Source: Venturia oleaginea
Lineage: Eukaryota > Ascomycota > Dothideomycetes > Venturiales > Venturiaceae
Direction: 5' to 3'
Assembly: GCA_013176395.1 (NCBI GenBank)
Contig: JABMLP010000012.1
Coordinates: 1,612,001 to 1,676,000 of the forward strand
Length of the DNA stretch: 64,000 bases
The notes under the pieces are model-generated. The model did not search any database and had not been told where the DNA came from. It saw only the letters and a list, made by a program, of their open reading frames with translations. The position numbers and the translations under genes are program-made. Position 1 is the stretch's first letter. Every line of letters starts with the position of its first letter. Shown one piece after another: positions 23,380-34,186 of the stretch.

Positions 23380-24117
23380 GGAGGAGTAAAGAATGAAAGT
23401 ACTATCCCATCCCATCCCTCCATCTTCCCCAAAACAGCTCCCCTCCCTCCAAACCGTCCCCCAAAGAATTCCATCCCAAGAAATCCTCATCTCAGAAACC
23501 GACTCCCCGCCACAATGGTACAAAACTCTCCATCACCAATGCCAGAAGAGAGAAAGAAAAGGTAAAAAGTAGAAAGTAAAAAGCAGAAGAAGGGGAGGTT
23601 GTGGCATGGAACTATCCTTCTCCCTCTTCCCTCCCTCCCTCCCTCCCTCCCTCCTAATGAAGAAATATCCCCCACCTACCATCCCTACCATCGAATTTCA
23701 CAATATCCTCCCTCCTTCCAATACCCACATCCCATCCCAAGCGTTCCCAAGTCCACCCAAAAAGAAATCCAAAAGCCAGGAAATCTCACAAGTCTAAATT
23801 GTTTTTGTTAATTCGGCTCTCCTTGATACCACAAATTCCGCCTACTCCCTTTCCAATCTACAAAAACGCTCCATACCGGGAATCAGAGCACTAAAGTAAT
23901 AAACATTACGACTATGTATTGAATAACGCTTAGCCTCGATATAGATAGGCCAACTAGATATATATACACCTCCTCCCCACTGTAATCACAGCCAGGGATC
24001 GAATCATCACCAAGTCCAACCCAATCCAATCCAGTCCAGTGATTCCAGCCCAAAATCACCCTCGCTATACACATATTCAAAAACCAAAAACCAACAACAA
24101 GAATCTCAATCCCAAAA

Positions 24118-25666
24118 TCATCCTCGGGAAACTTCTTGTTCCAAAACCGTGTTCCCCTTACCACCTTTCTTCTCCTCCTTGAGAGCCTTCTTCTCCTTCC
24201 TACTGACTTTCTTCTCTTCCTCGAAGACGATGGCCTCGGAGTCCTCCGGTCGTTGAGAGACGGGAGTAGGAATGCCTTCGACTTTCTTGACCTTTTTGCC
24301 CTCGGTGAACATCATCAGCCCTCCTAGAGCGGCGACGATACAGGCCAGAGCTACGAAAAGACCCGTTGACCTAAGAGGGGCGATTATATCTTTCTTTACG
24401 TTAGCAAAGGGCCTTTAACACGAGGAAGGTTGAGTCAAGAGATCTTGACAGTAAAAATGCATACCGATTAAGCCCCCACATGAAACCACAAAGCACAGTC
24501 TGCAAAAAAGTGTTCCAACAGTTCATCCAAATGACATAATCCATTCTCCACAATGCTGTCGGTGGGGCCCGCTCTCCCGTGAGCGGTGGGTCCAATTTTT
24601 TGGTGATCGGCAGTGGCACAGCAGGGTTCGTCTCCAGATTATTACTGACCTCCTCGTCTTCCCAATTCTGGCTCCCTTCAAGACGAAACCAGCCCCGATG
24701 AATACCTGCCAGACGGCGGAGACCGACCATTTTCTGTTCCTTGGATTTGCCCCTGATACCGAGACGATAGACCAGGAGCCAGTATAAATCTCTGAACCGC
24801 CAGGGGATGAGTCCGAAACCGGTGACGCAAAAGAGGGCATTCAGGATTTGAGAGTCGATTTCAATCCATATTCTTCTGGGGGAGTTGATATCGTTGCAAG
24901 TTGGCTTACACATAGCGGGTGAGGCGTTGCAGAGCAGAAGGAACAACATGCCTCCCCATGCTACCACATTCAGGCCGTAAACAAAGATGGCAAAGCCGAG
25001 GGGAGTCATGCACCATCTACAAAAAGCGACGAAGCCGATCTTAAAGGAAGTCTTGAAAGGGAGCTTGGGTGGGGGTGTGTAACCATTTGGATAGGCTGAG
25101 ACGGGTGCGCCTGGCTGTTTCGCAGAGACCTCGGTGTTTGTGCCATCTTTCTCGACGCTGGTGTTGACGGGCGCGACGACACCTGTTCGCGAGCCTTCAG
25201 TCGTGATTATGGAGGGTTCTTCTGTCAACGGATATTGTTGGTCGACTGCGCTGCCCATAGTGTTGTCTCTCTTTCTCCTGCCAATGCTTAGCCCTGATCC
25301 AGTCCTGTCTCCCATGCCTCTTCTCTCGGTTGATGACGCATTGCTCGATCTCCTGTATTGCTCATGCTCGGCAGCTCTTTCATTGTTGTAGCCGTCAGTT
25401 GTGAAGGAACCTCGTCGTATGTCTGCCAGGGACGGGGCGTTTGCAACGGCAGCGCCAGCAGCTGACATGAAGCCCAGAGGCATATCTGCTTCGAGCGCTT
25501 TGATTGATGCGCGTCGAACTCGACCAGACAACGAGTTGTTGCTGGCTATACTCGGTCGTCTCGGAGGAGAGGAGTCATTCGCGTCATGAATGGGGGAGAA
25601 AGTTGGCGAACGCGGTGACGCTGAGGGCTGATGGACTTCCACATGGTCGGGCGTATTCGAAAACAT
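24118..25666 (-). CDS. DUF2985 multi-pass membrane protein
   Basis: Exons 24465..25666 and 24118..24370 give 484 residues. The 94-nt intron has a GTATGC donor, a perfect TGCTAACG branch site and a CTCTTAG acceptor. The first 190 residues are cytosolic-looking, Ser/Arg-rich and dotted with RRxS phosphosites. The conserved core (about 195-420) contains hydrophobic segments at about 215-245, 270-300 and 375-400, with an extracytosolic Cys-containing loop (C-N-A-S-P-A-M-C-K-P-T-C). A fourth segment opens exon 2 and precedes a Lys/Glu-rich tail. This layout matches fungal DUF2985 proteins, whose function is unknown. The frame is open for a few codons 5' of the chosen ATG, so an upstream exon is possible. 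A GGCATT hexamer repeated four times lies in the presumed leader at about 25878-25902. Confidence 0.85.
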
Positions 25667-26118
25667 AGCGGCGAAATTGGGAGATTCTGGGACGCGGAAC
25701 AGTACAAATACTCAGTCAATTGTATAGACACGGGACGCAGTTCAAAGACTTTCTGGAATCGAGAGGTCCTATACGCTGGGCATAGGCGAATCTTGTGGCG
25801 ATAGATGCTTGGAATCTTGGTAGAAATGAACTACGCCATCGTTTTGTGGCAGTTCTTCGAAGAGATGTGAAACAATTGGCATTGGCATTGGCATTGGCAT
25901 AGATCTTCAGCCCTTTTGTAGTTGAGATCAATGAGTCGGAGAGCCTCTCTTTTCTGTTGCTTGCTGAGTGCTGACCCGACTTGTTTGATCAACTGCAAGC
26001 CTGAGAGGACCCTTTCCCCAATCGGGCCCGCAAAATGCGTCGAGATCCGTGAGTAAGCGTGGGGTAACCAAGACTAATCTTCACCACCAATGAATTAACT
26101 ATCACCACTTTCGTGACC
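25667..26118. promoter_or_regulatory. Divergent promoter between the DUF2985 gene and Sen15
   Basis: About 450 bp between two divergent start codons. It contains the (GGCATT)4 run near 25878-25902 on the DUF2985 side. No gene is visible. Confidence 0.5.
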
Positions 26119-26691
26119 ATGGCAATCCACGACACCGTGATCCAGCCGTCGGCTGGATCACGCTTCATTGACGAGAAGACACCGAAAGATGCGACCCATC
26201 CTTATTACGAACTTGCGCTCCAAATCCTTCACAACCTTCAATATCAGCATCGTTGGACAAACCTAAAAGTGCACACAACCTCGCCAGTCACAAACCTACC
26301 GCTTCCCCGCCCTCTAGTCTCAGGACTCCCTCCAAAGCGTCTCTACATCCACCCAGACGAGCAAGCCGCGCTCCTTGCTGCCTCCGCTGCCCGCGCAAAA
26401 GCCGCCAAAAAGAACTTCGCCAACGATGATCCAGTCCCACCTGAAGACGATGCGCAAAAGTTTGGACATCCTGAAGAAGAATGGGTTCTGCCAAATCACT
26501 TGCGCGAGAAATGGAGTATCAGGATGTTCGCCGAAGTCTTCGATGCCATCTCTATGACTCCGCCTGGCGCTGCGCATAGTGAGAACAAGTGGAGGAAGGA
26601 AAAGAGGATGCTCATGGCCACGGTGCAGGATGATAGCACGGTGGTTTTCTACATCATGCATGACGGCATTGTGAAGCCCAGGCAGAATTGA
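26119..26691 (+). CDS. SEN15: tRNA-splicing endonuclease subunit Sen15
   Basis: A 190-residue intronless gene; an upstream GTG in the same frame is not needed because ATG at 26119 fits. The protein starts with a short unstructured segment, then a domain with the H-P-Y-Y-E-L-A-L-Q-I-L-H-N-L pattern (about 28-45), a WTNLKVH strand, a variable loop containing the Ala/Lys-rich insert (about 75-100), and the C-terminal block with W-V-L-P and DDSTVVFYIMHDGI. This order is that of the Sen15 domain, a non-catalytic subunit of the heterotetrameric enzyme that removes introns from pre-tRNAs. Sen15 pairs with the catalytic subunit Sen34. Length matches fungal homologues. Confidence 0.9.
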   Translation: MAIHDTVIQPSAGSRFIDEKTPKDATHPYYELALQILHNLQYQHRWTNLKVHTTSPVTNLPLPRPLVSGLPPKRLYIHPDEQAALLAASAARAKAAKKNFANDDPVPPEDDAQKFGHPEEEWVLPNHLREKWSIRMFAEVFDAISMTPPGAAHSENKWRKEKRMLMATVQDDSTVVFYIMHDGIVKPRQN

Positions 26692-28582
26692 ATAGTCGGA
26701 AAAAGAAGATGGAATTTGCAAATCAATGGGCGAAAATCGGCATATTCGGAGATCGACATGATATCCGCAAGCAGGGCTGGGACCTCAGATAGCATCATCT
26801 TTTTCACATTGATATAGTAACCAAGCTGGTATGGGTGGGGATCGCGACCAACACGAAAGCGCCAAAAAGTCTCGCTCTTTGTCATCCGCTGCACGTCAGT
26901 TCATCAGCATGCAGCACATCAACGCGCCCGAGAATTGGCTGGCACGTGGCAGTATCCGATTCTCGATATTATATGGCGGATTAGCTGTGATATATTAGGC
27001 TAGTTTCGGAATCACACACCAACTTGATAGGTACTGCTATTGGCTTGAAGAATCCAACTTGTAAAATGAGTCTCTACTGACTTTCCAAGTACCACTGCGA
27101 ATGCTCACATGTTATTCTCCGAGCAAACCTGTCTGGAGACGCATCGTAAGGTCGCTAAACCAGATATCCATCAATCTTTGAAGGGTGTGTTGATGAGCGA
27201 GATTGTGTTACGTTACAATAGCTTCATTAATTTAGTAACCCCCGTAGTAAGCTAAACTGAAATGAATACGCATAACTCGAGATCAACATCGGTGTGTTTA
27301 TGGCGTTCTTTAAAAGTGACGGCAACTTCATTTGGCACTGAAGTAATAAAACCACTGTGGCGTATCTCCTTATCTAAATTAAGTTAGTACCTCAAAGCGA
27401 CATCACGTGTAACTGTCAAAGCGGATCCTTTTTCCAGTCAAGTTACTCTCTCAACCTCGATCTTAGTTCCACTCCAACTACTCAAATTCCCTCCACCTCT
27501 TCTGCAATCATACACCCGAAATCGAAATACCCTATCCACCACGACGGCACCAGTCCGACTCGAAAATTTACCGGTTGAAATGGAATTTAGAATCCATCGC
27601 CAGCCATCTCAGGTCCTGTGACACTGGTCGACTTCGACTCGTATCATCCTACCTCACTTGCGCCACCCTCCCCCTCTTCGGAAAAATATTTTGAAACCAC
27701 AACCTCAAGACTGAATCCTTCGCGGAACACCGTACGCGCTCTTTTTCAGGTGACTCAGAACTTGGACGGGACATTGGCCAAGTACGTGCAAACCTTGACT
27801 TTCAATGAGAAAAGGGAAAACCGATCGATATTCATGAATGGCCCCGGATTCAGCAGCACGTACCGCAAATTGGATTTACGGATGGACAAATTGAACCTCC
27901 AGACTGCGTTATCAAAGCATTACGGGCACATCTTATCTTCACGTCTTAGAAATTGCATATCCTTCTAAGTTCGGGCCGCATATATAAAATCTGCATGCTC
28001 GAAATGCAGGGAAGAAGCGAGTATAGGTTTGCTGGGGCCTACGGACATGGTCAAAGTCACGCTCACACTGTTGAGTACAGGGGTCTCCTTCAAGTCATTC
28101 GAGATCAACTCGGCTGCCGTGGCGCTGATGCATTCACGAGCCCCATGCATGTCTTGTGTTCGGCGCACTTTTCAAATCTACCTGGAACTAGCTTCAAGAG
28201 CTTTCTATTAATATGCAAGTGACAAGACCGTACTTCGTATGGACTTGCGAGCTCTGCAGAGGAGATACTCAGCTTAAGAAGCTGAAATTACGTCTTACTC
28301 CTAGCTATAGCTTCCACTTTGCCCTTGGCGATAGTTTCCTTGGCCTCTTCGATGATGGATTCCCTCCACTTCAAGAGCCGCTAATGTAGTACATCTCCTC
28401 ATTTTGTGTTCTGAAGATACCAAGATAGCTTCCGTATTCAAATACCGTATTCAATTGGCTAGATACGTAGCTTCGCGTGTGAAGTCGTGGATTGCTAAGC
28501 TGAAGACGAAAACGGGTACAACATGTATAAATTCTGCCATGTAATACACATGTTCAAGCTACATCGTCTGCAAGGTCCAGAA
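26692..28582. other. Intergenic with gene debris
   Basis: About 1.9 kb with no intact gene. A possible F-box-type remnant is listed separately at 27618-27968. A 26-nt motif at 27222-27247 recurs with two changes at 50239-50264. Base composition is more AT-rich than the coding neighbours. Confidence 0.5.
27618..27968 (+). pseudogene. Possible fragment of an F-box-type fungal protein
   Basis: An open frame of 116 codons contains a block L-N-P-S-R-N-T-V-R-A-L-F followed by L-A-K-Y-V-Q-T-L-T-F. The second half resembles the 'domain-proximal' segment that follows the F-box in many fungal F-box proteins (xLAKYVxxLTF). There is no start ATG in a good context, no F-box upstream and a quick stop downstream. 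It is either a relic or chance similarity. Confidence 0.25.
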
Positions 28583-29791
28583 TCAAAGCCTTACTTTATC
28601 CTCTGTGGCAACCTCAACAACCAGTTTTCCTATAATAATCGTTAGCTTTCTTCCATCAATTCATCTCATAATCCAAGTAACATACCAGTATTAATCCCAC
28701 TGTAAAGATCTACAAGACCTTGCGGCGCATTCTTCAAACCCCCCCTGATTATCGTCTCCTTCCTCAACAACTTGCCCTCGGCCAACCACTGCGCCAACTG
28801 CGCCCTCGCCTCGTCATACCTCTTTGCAAAATCAAACACAATAAACCCCTCCATCCGAATCCTCATAGAAACAATCATGAGATAATTCCTCGGCCCCTGC
28901 GGATTCGTAGCGTTATACTGGCTAATCCCGCCACACATGACAAACCGCGCATGCGGTTTCGCCCTGCTCAGCGCCAAATCCAATATCTCCCCGCCCACAT
29001 TATCGAAATAAACATCAACCAAGCCTTTCGTCGCGGCGCGGAATTTCGCAGCGAAATCTGTATCTTTATAATTCAAGGCCGCGTCGAAACCGAGTTCTTC
29101 AGTTAACCAGGCACATTTCTCATCACCGCCCGCGATCCCCAAAACAGTCGCTCCCTTGATCTTGGCGATTTGTCCCACGACTGAGCCCGTCGCACCGGCA
29201 GCACCGGAGACGACGACGAAGTCCCCGGCTTTGACTTTGCCGACGTCGAGGATACCGAAGTAGGCTGTTAGAGCGGGCATACCGAGGACACCAAGGGCGT
29301 CGGTGGGACGGCCGCCTTTGGGGAGGGTGATTTTTTCGAGTTGAGTGGAGGTTAGGATGGCGTATTCGGACCAGCCTGACATTCCTAGGGCGTGGGTGCC
29401 GACAGGGTATTTTGGGGATTTGGAGGCGCGGATTAGGCCCACGGATTGGCCGCGCATGATTTCGTCAAGCTGGACTGGGGGGACGTAGGAGCGGGTGTCT
29501 TTGGTTGTTGTTAGAATGATGTGATATGATGGATCGTGATGTATGATGTTGTGTGTTCGATGAGAAGTCCGAAAAATGGCTATAGAAGAAGAATGAAAAG
29601 GGCGTTGATGTACCGTTTAACCACCCTCTCATAGCAGGATCCAAACTCAAGTACAAACTCTGGAAAATAACCTCTCCATCTTTCAAGTCTGACTCCTTCG
29701 GCATAGGGTATTGCTTGATAGCAAAAGTCTCATTGGGCACGATCGCGCCCTTTGGACGCTTGGCGAGTACGACGGCAGTGTAGGTCGACAT
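28583..29791 (-). CDS. MDR-family NADP-dependent oxidoreductase (enoyl/alkenal reductase type)
   Basis: Exons 29614..29791, 28686..29498 and 28583..28629 give 345 residues, and all joins keep frame. The introns have TCTAAC and GCTAACG branch sites. The start carries the family signature L-S-L-D-P-A-M-R-G-W-L, and the first join restores a D-T-R-S-Y-V-P-P-V motif. The nucleotide-binding glycine motif is GAAGATG at residues 158-164, followed by a Rossmann fold with K-Y and D-N-V-G-G elements. This is the zinc-independent medium-chain reductase group containing leukotriene B4 12-hydroxydehydrogenase and CurA-like enzymes, which reduce activated C=C bonds using NADPH. Physiological substrate is unknown. 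Location is probably cytosolic because no targeting signal is visible. The last exon codes only 15 residues. Confidence 0.93.
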
Positions 29792-30544
29792 TTTGAAAAT
29801 TCAGTTGATGTATCTGATTGTTTAAGCAAGTTTCGATGGAAGATGAAGTGGAAGAGGAGTTGTTGATGGAAATAGGCGTCATTTGAAATCAAATGTCATT
29901 CTACCGAGGTTGCCTGTTTTGGCTAGTGTGAGCGGTGGAGAGTTTCCTGTTCTTGATATTCGCTCCGGAATGGGGCGATTGCTGAGTCTTGAATTTATAT
30001 CTTGCGAGGTAGAAGGTGCTATCTTCGACATGAGACGTCAAAATACTCTGAGCAATTCTATTTTTTGCAAGAAACCTTCAGCACATTAGCACGATGTTGA
30101 CATTATGACCGAGTCTCTTATATGGGCGTAACTCTGGATTATTGAGGGAGAACGGAGGATAATAGGTAAAAGAGAGATGTCAGTGCTAGGCATAATAAAC
30201 ACCTTGGAATGGATTTAGTACTCGATAAACTCCTAGTAATATTACTATTTCAAGTTTGAATGAGCCCGAGAAAATCAGTGCACTTAACCTTGAAACAATA
30301 TTACAGGCCTTCCTAAAGCTTGAGAAAACTCCATTAATATTCAAACCTTTTCAAAGCATCATGAATCATAAAATCGCCAAGTCAGTACTCCTGCTGGTAT
30401 AAAAGATGAAGCCCTGCCCTTACATCGCATCCTAAATCAGTAGTCAATTTGAAGATATTCTCGATCTTTCCCAGTCCACATCTCCCCTCGAATCGATCAT
30501 CAATCAAGACAAACCATCAAACATAATTTGATTTGCGCCCCCAC
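29792..30544. other. Intergenic, promoter of the oxidoreductase and 3' region of the triple-cluster gene
   Basis: About 750 bp without a supported gene. It contains the upstream region of the leftward oxidoreductase and the downstream region of the leftward zinc-cluster protein. Nothing repeated was noticed. Confidence 0.5.
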
Positions 30545-32623
30545 TCAGGCTAGATCCATAGAACCACCACCTTCTTCTTCATTCATAACCATCATATTGA
30601 GCATGTGCCTAATCAAGAAACCATCAGCCAGAAGAAGTTCCGCGTCAGCTCTGATGCCCATATGCCACATCGCATCCTGATCAGACACATCCGCCTCTTT
30701 CTCCTGTATTATAGCTTTGACGAGCTCATCAAGAGCGTTGTCTTCGCCGCCCACGAGATGATCATGGCAGATTTTGCAGTCCTCGCAAAGCACCAATCCA
30801 CATCCTTCTGCTTCAGGTAGATCGCAAGAGATTGGCGTGCCCCACGCATCACTATCCTGGATAGTGCAGCATTTGAACATAGCAAGCGAAGGGCATAGAT
30901 CGCAGAATTTGTCTATGAGTTGGAGTGTTCCTTCTTCGAGGCGCCGATATGGTCCGGCGAAGTCGATTCTATAGATGCTCTCGGAGGTCAAGACCTCGTC
31001 TCTCTGTCCAGGCTGTTGTGAAGACTTGTAAAGTTCAGTCAGAACCCGCATTTCGTGCTCTTCGCATCGGATAATCTGGACGCGTTTCATTGCGCATTCG
31101 GAGCACATTGCAGTGTTTACAATTCCCTGTAATGCGTGCCCACCACAAATTTCGTCGAAAGCACGGTCGCCATATTTAGCCGACGGCTTTACCATGACAT
31201 CCTCCCAGCCGTGGCCAAGTAGGCCAAATTTGCTGTTGTGCAGCCCGTCTGATCCATCTCGGCACCAATTACATCGCCCTTCTTCGTCTTCCATAAACAC
31301 GACAGGATGGCAGAGCGACGTGTTGATCATCTGAGCATCAGGTGGCATCCCTTCGCTTGTAACGCTCGCAACCTGTGAAGCCTTCGCGCTGTTTGTGGCG
31401 GTGGGAGAAAGATCAACCACTTTACGATGACGTTCAGATTTAGGAGGAAGTCTCTGCACTCTGTCGAACGTGCAAGCAGTGTCAGTAGCCAAGCAGCCAT
31501 CGCAAGGCGGAACATCCTCCTTCTTTTTGAGAGAGCACTTCTTGTTTTGTGACCGGCAAGAAGTGCAGGAAATGTACTTTCTGCCCTGAGGATCAGGTGG
31601 GCGTGTTTTCGTGTGGTCACAATCAAGGTCAATGCGCCCCCTAATTCCTTTGAAGCCAGGTCCGGCGACACAATATAATCCAGAATCCACGCAGTGAGCA
31701 CATGGCTTGGTAGGATCACTACGATCATGAACGTAGCTACAGGCTTTCTTCTGTATCCTGCACGACTCGCAAGTTGCTCTCACCACGGGGGGAGTTAAGA
31801 GTTCGCAATGGAACTCGTTTTCGACGCAAAGATGGCATGGCCAAGACGATCCTTCGGACAGCAAGGGACAAACATTGCCATCCTTGCGACACTCGACACA
31901 ACCGCGCGCAGCCGGGTGACCTGTAAGATCTGGCTCCTTCTCGAAGGGGTCAGGAATGCCCACACCGGCGGAGGGTCCCCACGGATAGGGAGCATCATCT
32001 TCACGTCGCGTTTGCCGGGTACGGCGCCCACCACGGGATAAGTCACGGGATTGCCCCTCGATGTATGCGTCACGGAGAACGTTCCATGTCTCTCCAGGCC
32101 AATTGTCGCGTATGGTCGAGACCAAGGTTTTGGCGGCTTCTGAGGTGATACGCAGACTCAAAACCAGGCTGAATCCTTTCTGACCTGCAGCAAGCTTGGA
32201 CAGACAGAAGCGATCAGTTTGTCGCTCTCCACCATCCCCATTCGGTGAGTCTTTTCGCGTGAGAGCAGGATGCTTTGCCTCTCTCCGATCCGGCTGTTTT
32301 CCATTAAATCGTGGATCGTAGTCCCCGCTCCGATCATTATCGCACCATGTGACAAAGATGCGTTCATTTCCTTCTCGCGTAGATGGCCGCAAATCATATG
32401 AACCTAAGGTCTGCATCCTCGCGTGCTCGTGTGTCTCATCTTCATCATCGTAGTCGTTGTTCCCATCACCATTACCATCGCTGTTATCACCATGATCTTC
32501 CTCTTCCCCCTGAAACAATGCATCTAATCCTGATGAGAGATTGGACGTCGGGGCGTCTGGGTCAAAAGCTGGTCCCGAAAACTCCACCTCCATGGTGCAA
32601 GGGTCCATTTGGACGAGATTCAT
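30545..32623 (-). CDS. Cysteine-rich protein with three tandem Zn2Cys6 clusters
   Basis: An intronless frame of 692 residues from ATG at 32623. Three complete clusters follow one another. Module A is at 242-273 (CX2CX6CX10CX2CX6C), module B at 285-318 (CX2CX6CX12CX2CX6C) and module C at 353-384 (CX2CX6CX10CX2CX6C). All fit the fungal Zn2Cys6 spacing rule. Typical fungal regulators carry one such cluster near the N-terminus and a fungal-specific middle domain; I see no such middle domain. The N-terminal 240 residues are acidic (Asp/Glu/Asn run at about 45-65) with a globular stretch at about 130-185. The C-terminal half (about 430-660) is again cysteine-rich with several CX2C pairs and a CEDCKICHDH segment, suggesting further zinc sites. 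A nucleic-acid-binding role is likely but unproven; modules could bind DNA, RNA or protein. Confidence 0.85.
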   Translation of the reverse strand: MNLVQMDPCTMEVEFSGPAFDPDAPTSNLSSGLDALFQGEEEDHGDNSDGNGDGNNDYDDEDETHEHARMQTLGSYDLRPSTREGNERIFVTWCDNDRSGDYDPRFNGKQPDRREAKHPALTRKDSPNGDGGERQTDRFCLSKLAAGQKGFSLVLSLRITSEAAKTLVSTIRDNWPGETWNVLRDAYIEGQSRDLSRGGRRTRQTRREDDAPYPWGPSAGVGIPDPFEKEPDLTGHPAARGCVECRKDGNVCPLLSEGSSWPCHLCVENEFHCELLTPPVVRATCESCRIQKKACSYVHDRSDPTKPCAHCVDSGLYCVAGPGFKGIRGRIDLDCDHTKTRPPDPQGRKYISCTSCRSQNKKCSLKKKEDVPPCDGCLATDTACTFDRVQRLPPKSERHRKVVDLSPTATNSAKASQVASVTSEGMPPDAQMINTSLCHPVVFMEDEEGRCNWCRDGSDGLHNSKFGLLGHGWEDVMVKPSAKYGDRAFDEICGGHALQGIVNTAMCSECAMKRVQIIRCEEHEMRVLTELYKSSQQPGQRDEVLTSESIYRIDFAGPYRRLEEGTLQLIDKFCDLCPSLAMFKCCTIQDSDAWGTPISCDLPEAEGCGLVLCEDCKICHDHLVGGEDNALDELVKAIIQEKEADVSDQDAMWHMGIRADAELLLADGFLIRHMLNMMVMNEEEGGGSMDLA

Positions 32624-33397
32624 AGTGGACACAGTCAATTGTGTGACAAGACGCAGCTTTGGTGTGGTGAAATGCGAGCGTTGTTATGGTTGGTCCAGTA
32701 TAGACGCGTTATGTTGTTGTGGTTAATTGGGGTGGACGATGCGCGTGCTCGAGAGGGAGCCTGTAAGAAGAAAGGTATTCGACGAAGATATTTTCAGGTT
32801 GATTGAAGAGATATCGAGACCATACCCAGGCATGAGAAGCTAGCGCCACTAGCGTAAGAGTGAGTGACCCAGTCGAGGTGCTGCTGGTTGATCAAGGAGA
32901 AGTGAGGTGCAGTACGAAGATTGATGTTGTTCTAGGTTGAATTTCGAAGAAAGAGATGCATAGCCGTGGCAAGTATTTTTCGGGATTTCTGTAGAGAATC
33001 TGAGATCTTGTCCAAGCTTGTACTGTTAGCGTGAGTAAACTTGAGGTTGAAAGTTGAAGAAGTGATTGTGACACGACAAAGTACTAACCCTATTACCCGC
33101 GATAATTTGGTGTTTTATTACAGATTTAGAGACAGGGAAGATGCCAGCATCATTAGGTCGTCTAAAGCAAAATTGGAGATTTGGGTATACTTATTTTGTT
33201 CTTCACACGTCTAGCCGGTTTGAGTTTACTGAATTACCCCCAAAACCCCCGAAAGCGATCGAATCACCCATGTCTGCCAGCTACCATAAGCACGCAAATA
33301 ATGCTTGCTGTGGTGACAGATGCACGAAACGAGTCAAGGTATATATCGAGGGGATTGTTTGCACTTCTACCAAATTAGCTAAGTATCCTCAACTTAG
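32624..33397. other. Intergenic upstream of the triple-cluster gene
   Basis: About 770 bp with no supported gene. The part next to 32623 is the promoter of the leftward triple-cluster gene. Short open frames show no domain. Confidence 0.45.
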
Positions 33398-33650
33398 GAT
33401 TGATATTGATGGATTTCTGGCAATTTAGATTTGCGATGTTGCCAGAAAGCTAGCACCATTGATCTTGAGTTTAATTGACACGAATAAGAAGTTCATATCG
33501 ATAATAAAGGTCTGGCAATCTTGGTTTGCGACACTGCCAGAAATTTAGCATCATCGATCCTGAGTTGAATGGACTGGCATAAGAAGGTCGTATCGGAAGG
33601 TCTTTGGCAATAATAATAGGCGAAATTGCCAGGAGTTTAGCAGCATTGAT
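33398..33650. repeat. Three tandem copies of an imperfect palindrome
   Basis: Three units at about 33398-33464, 33491-33559 and 33587-33650 have the same plan: an arm near GATATCGATnnATTTCTGGCAA, a 10-20 nt loop, then the inverted arm TTGCCAGAAATTTAGCA..ATCGATC. Spacing is about 95 bp. Arms have diverged, mostly by C/T and G/A changes. Further members of the same family lie at 39635, 43331, 43672, 45738 and 46365. Confidence 0.8.
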
Positions 33651-34186
33651 TGCGAGTTGATCCAATGCCAGCGAGAAGGCAGCATTGTCGTTGGCAGATG
33701 GCGTACTCGATAGAGCAGGGAGTTTCGACGGCAGTGGATGAGGGGCGTAGTAAGATCGAACCTCATTGTTGGTGTGGTATCGACGAAGATGTTGGTCTAG
33801 TCCGAAGCTGAGGACACAACATTTGTATATGATCATCCATTGAAGAAGAAAGTATTGTCCATTTCGCGTTGTCTAGATCTGAGATTTTGAGGGGTTTCAA
33901 CGGTCTGGTAGTACATGACCGGAATCTTTCCCCGCGCGTAGTTGGTCCCAGTACTCTTTCTACTCTTATTCAGAGACCATCAGTATCCACGCACATGTTC
34001 CTCGACTTTCGTTCCAGGAAGCAGGCTCTCTCTAGAATTTGTATGATTGCGGCTATTGCCAATAGTTGATGATAGGCAATTGTAGATTCGGATGGATGGT
34101 TTTTATGCGGTACTGAAGGTGTAGAGGTTCGTTGATGAATTAAGAGAAGGAAGGAGTCGAGGATGATCAGCGAAGTCTCAGCATCA

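Larger units (their letters stand above)
19038..24117. other. 5-kb gene-poor interval upstream of the Rua1-domain gene
   Basis: No open frame here shows a domain, a coding-like composition over any length, or a convincing exon chain. The interval holds two minisatellites (listed separately), pyrimidine- and purine-rich tracts around 23300-23660 including a (CCCT)n run near 23628-23655, and a duplicated TCTCCAACGTAA at about 23268-23297. A 9-bp perfect inverted repeat (ATATCGGAA / TTCCGATAT) sits at about 21873-21903. Its likely roles are a long promoter and leader for the leftward regulator at its left end, and the 3' region of the DUF2985 gene at its right end. Confidence 0.55.
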
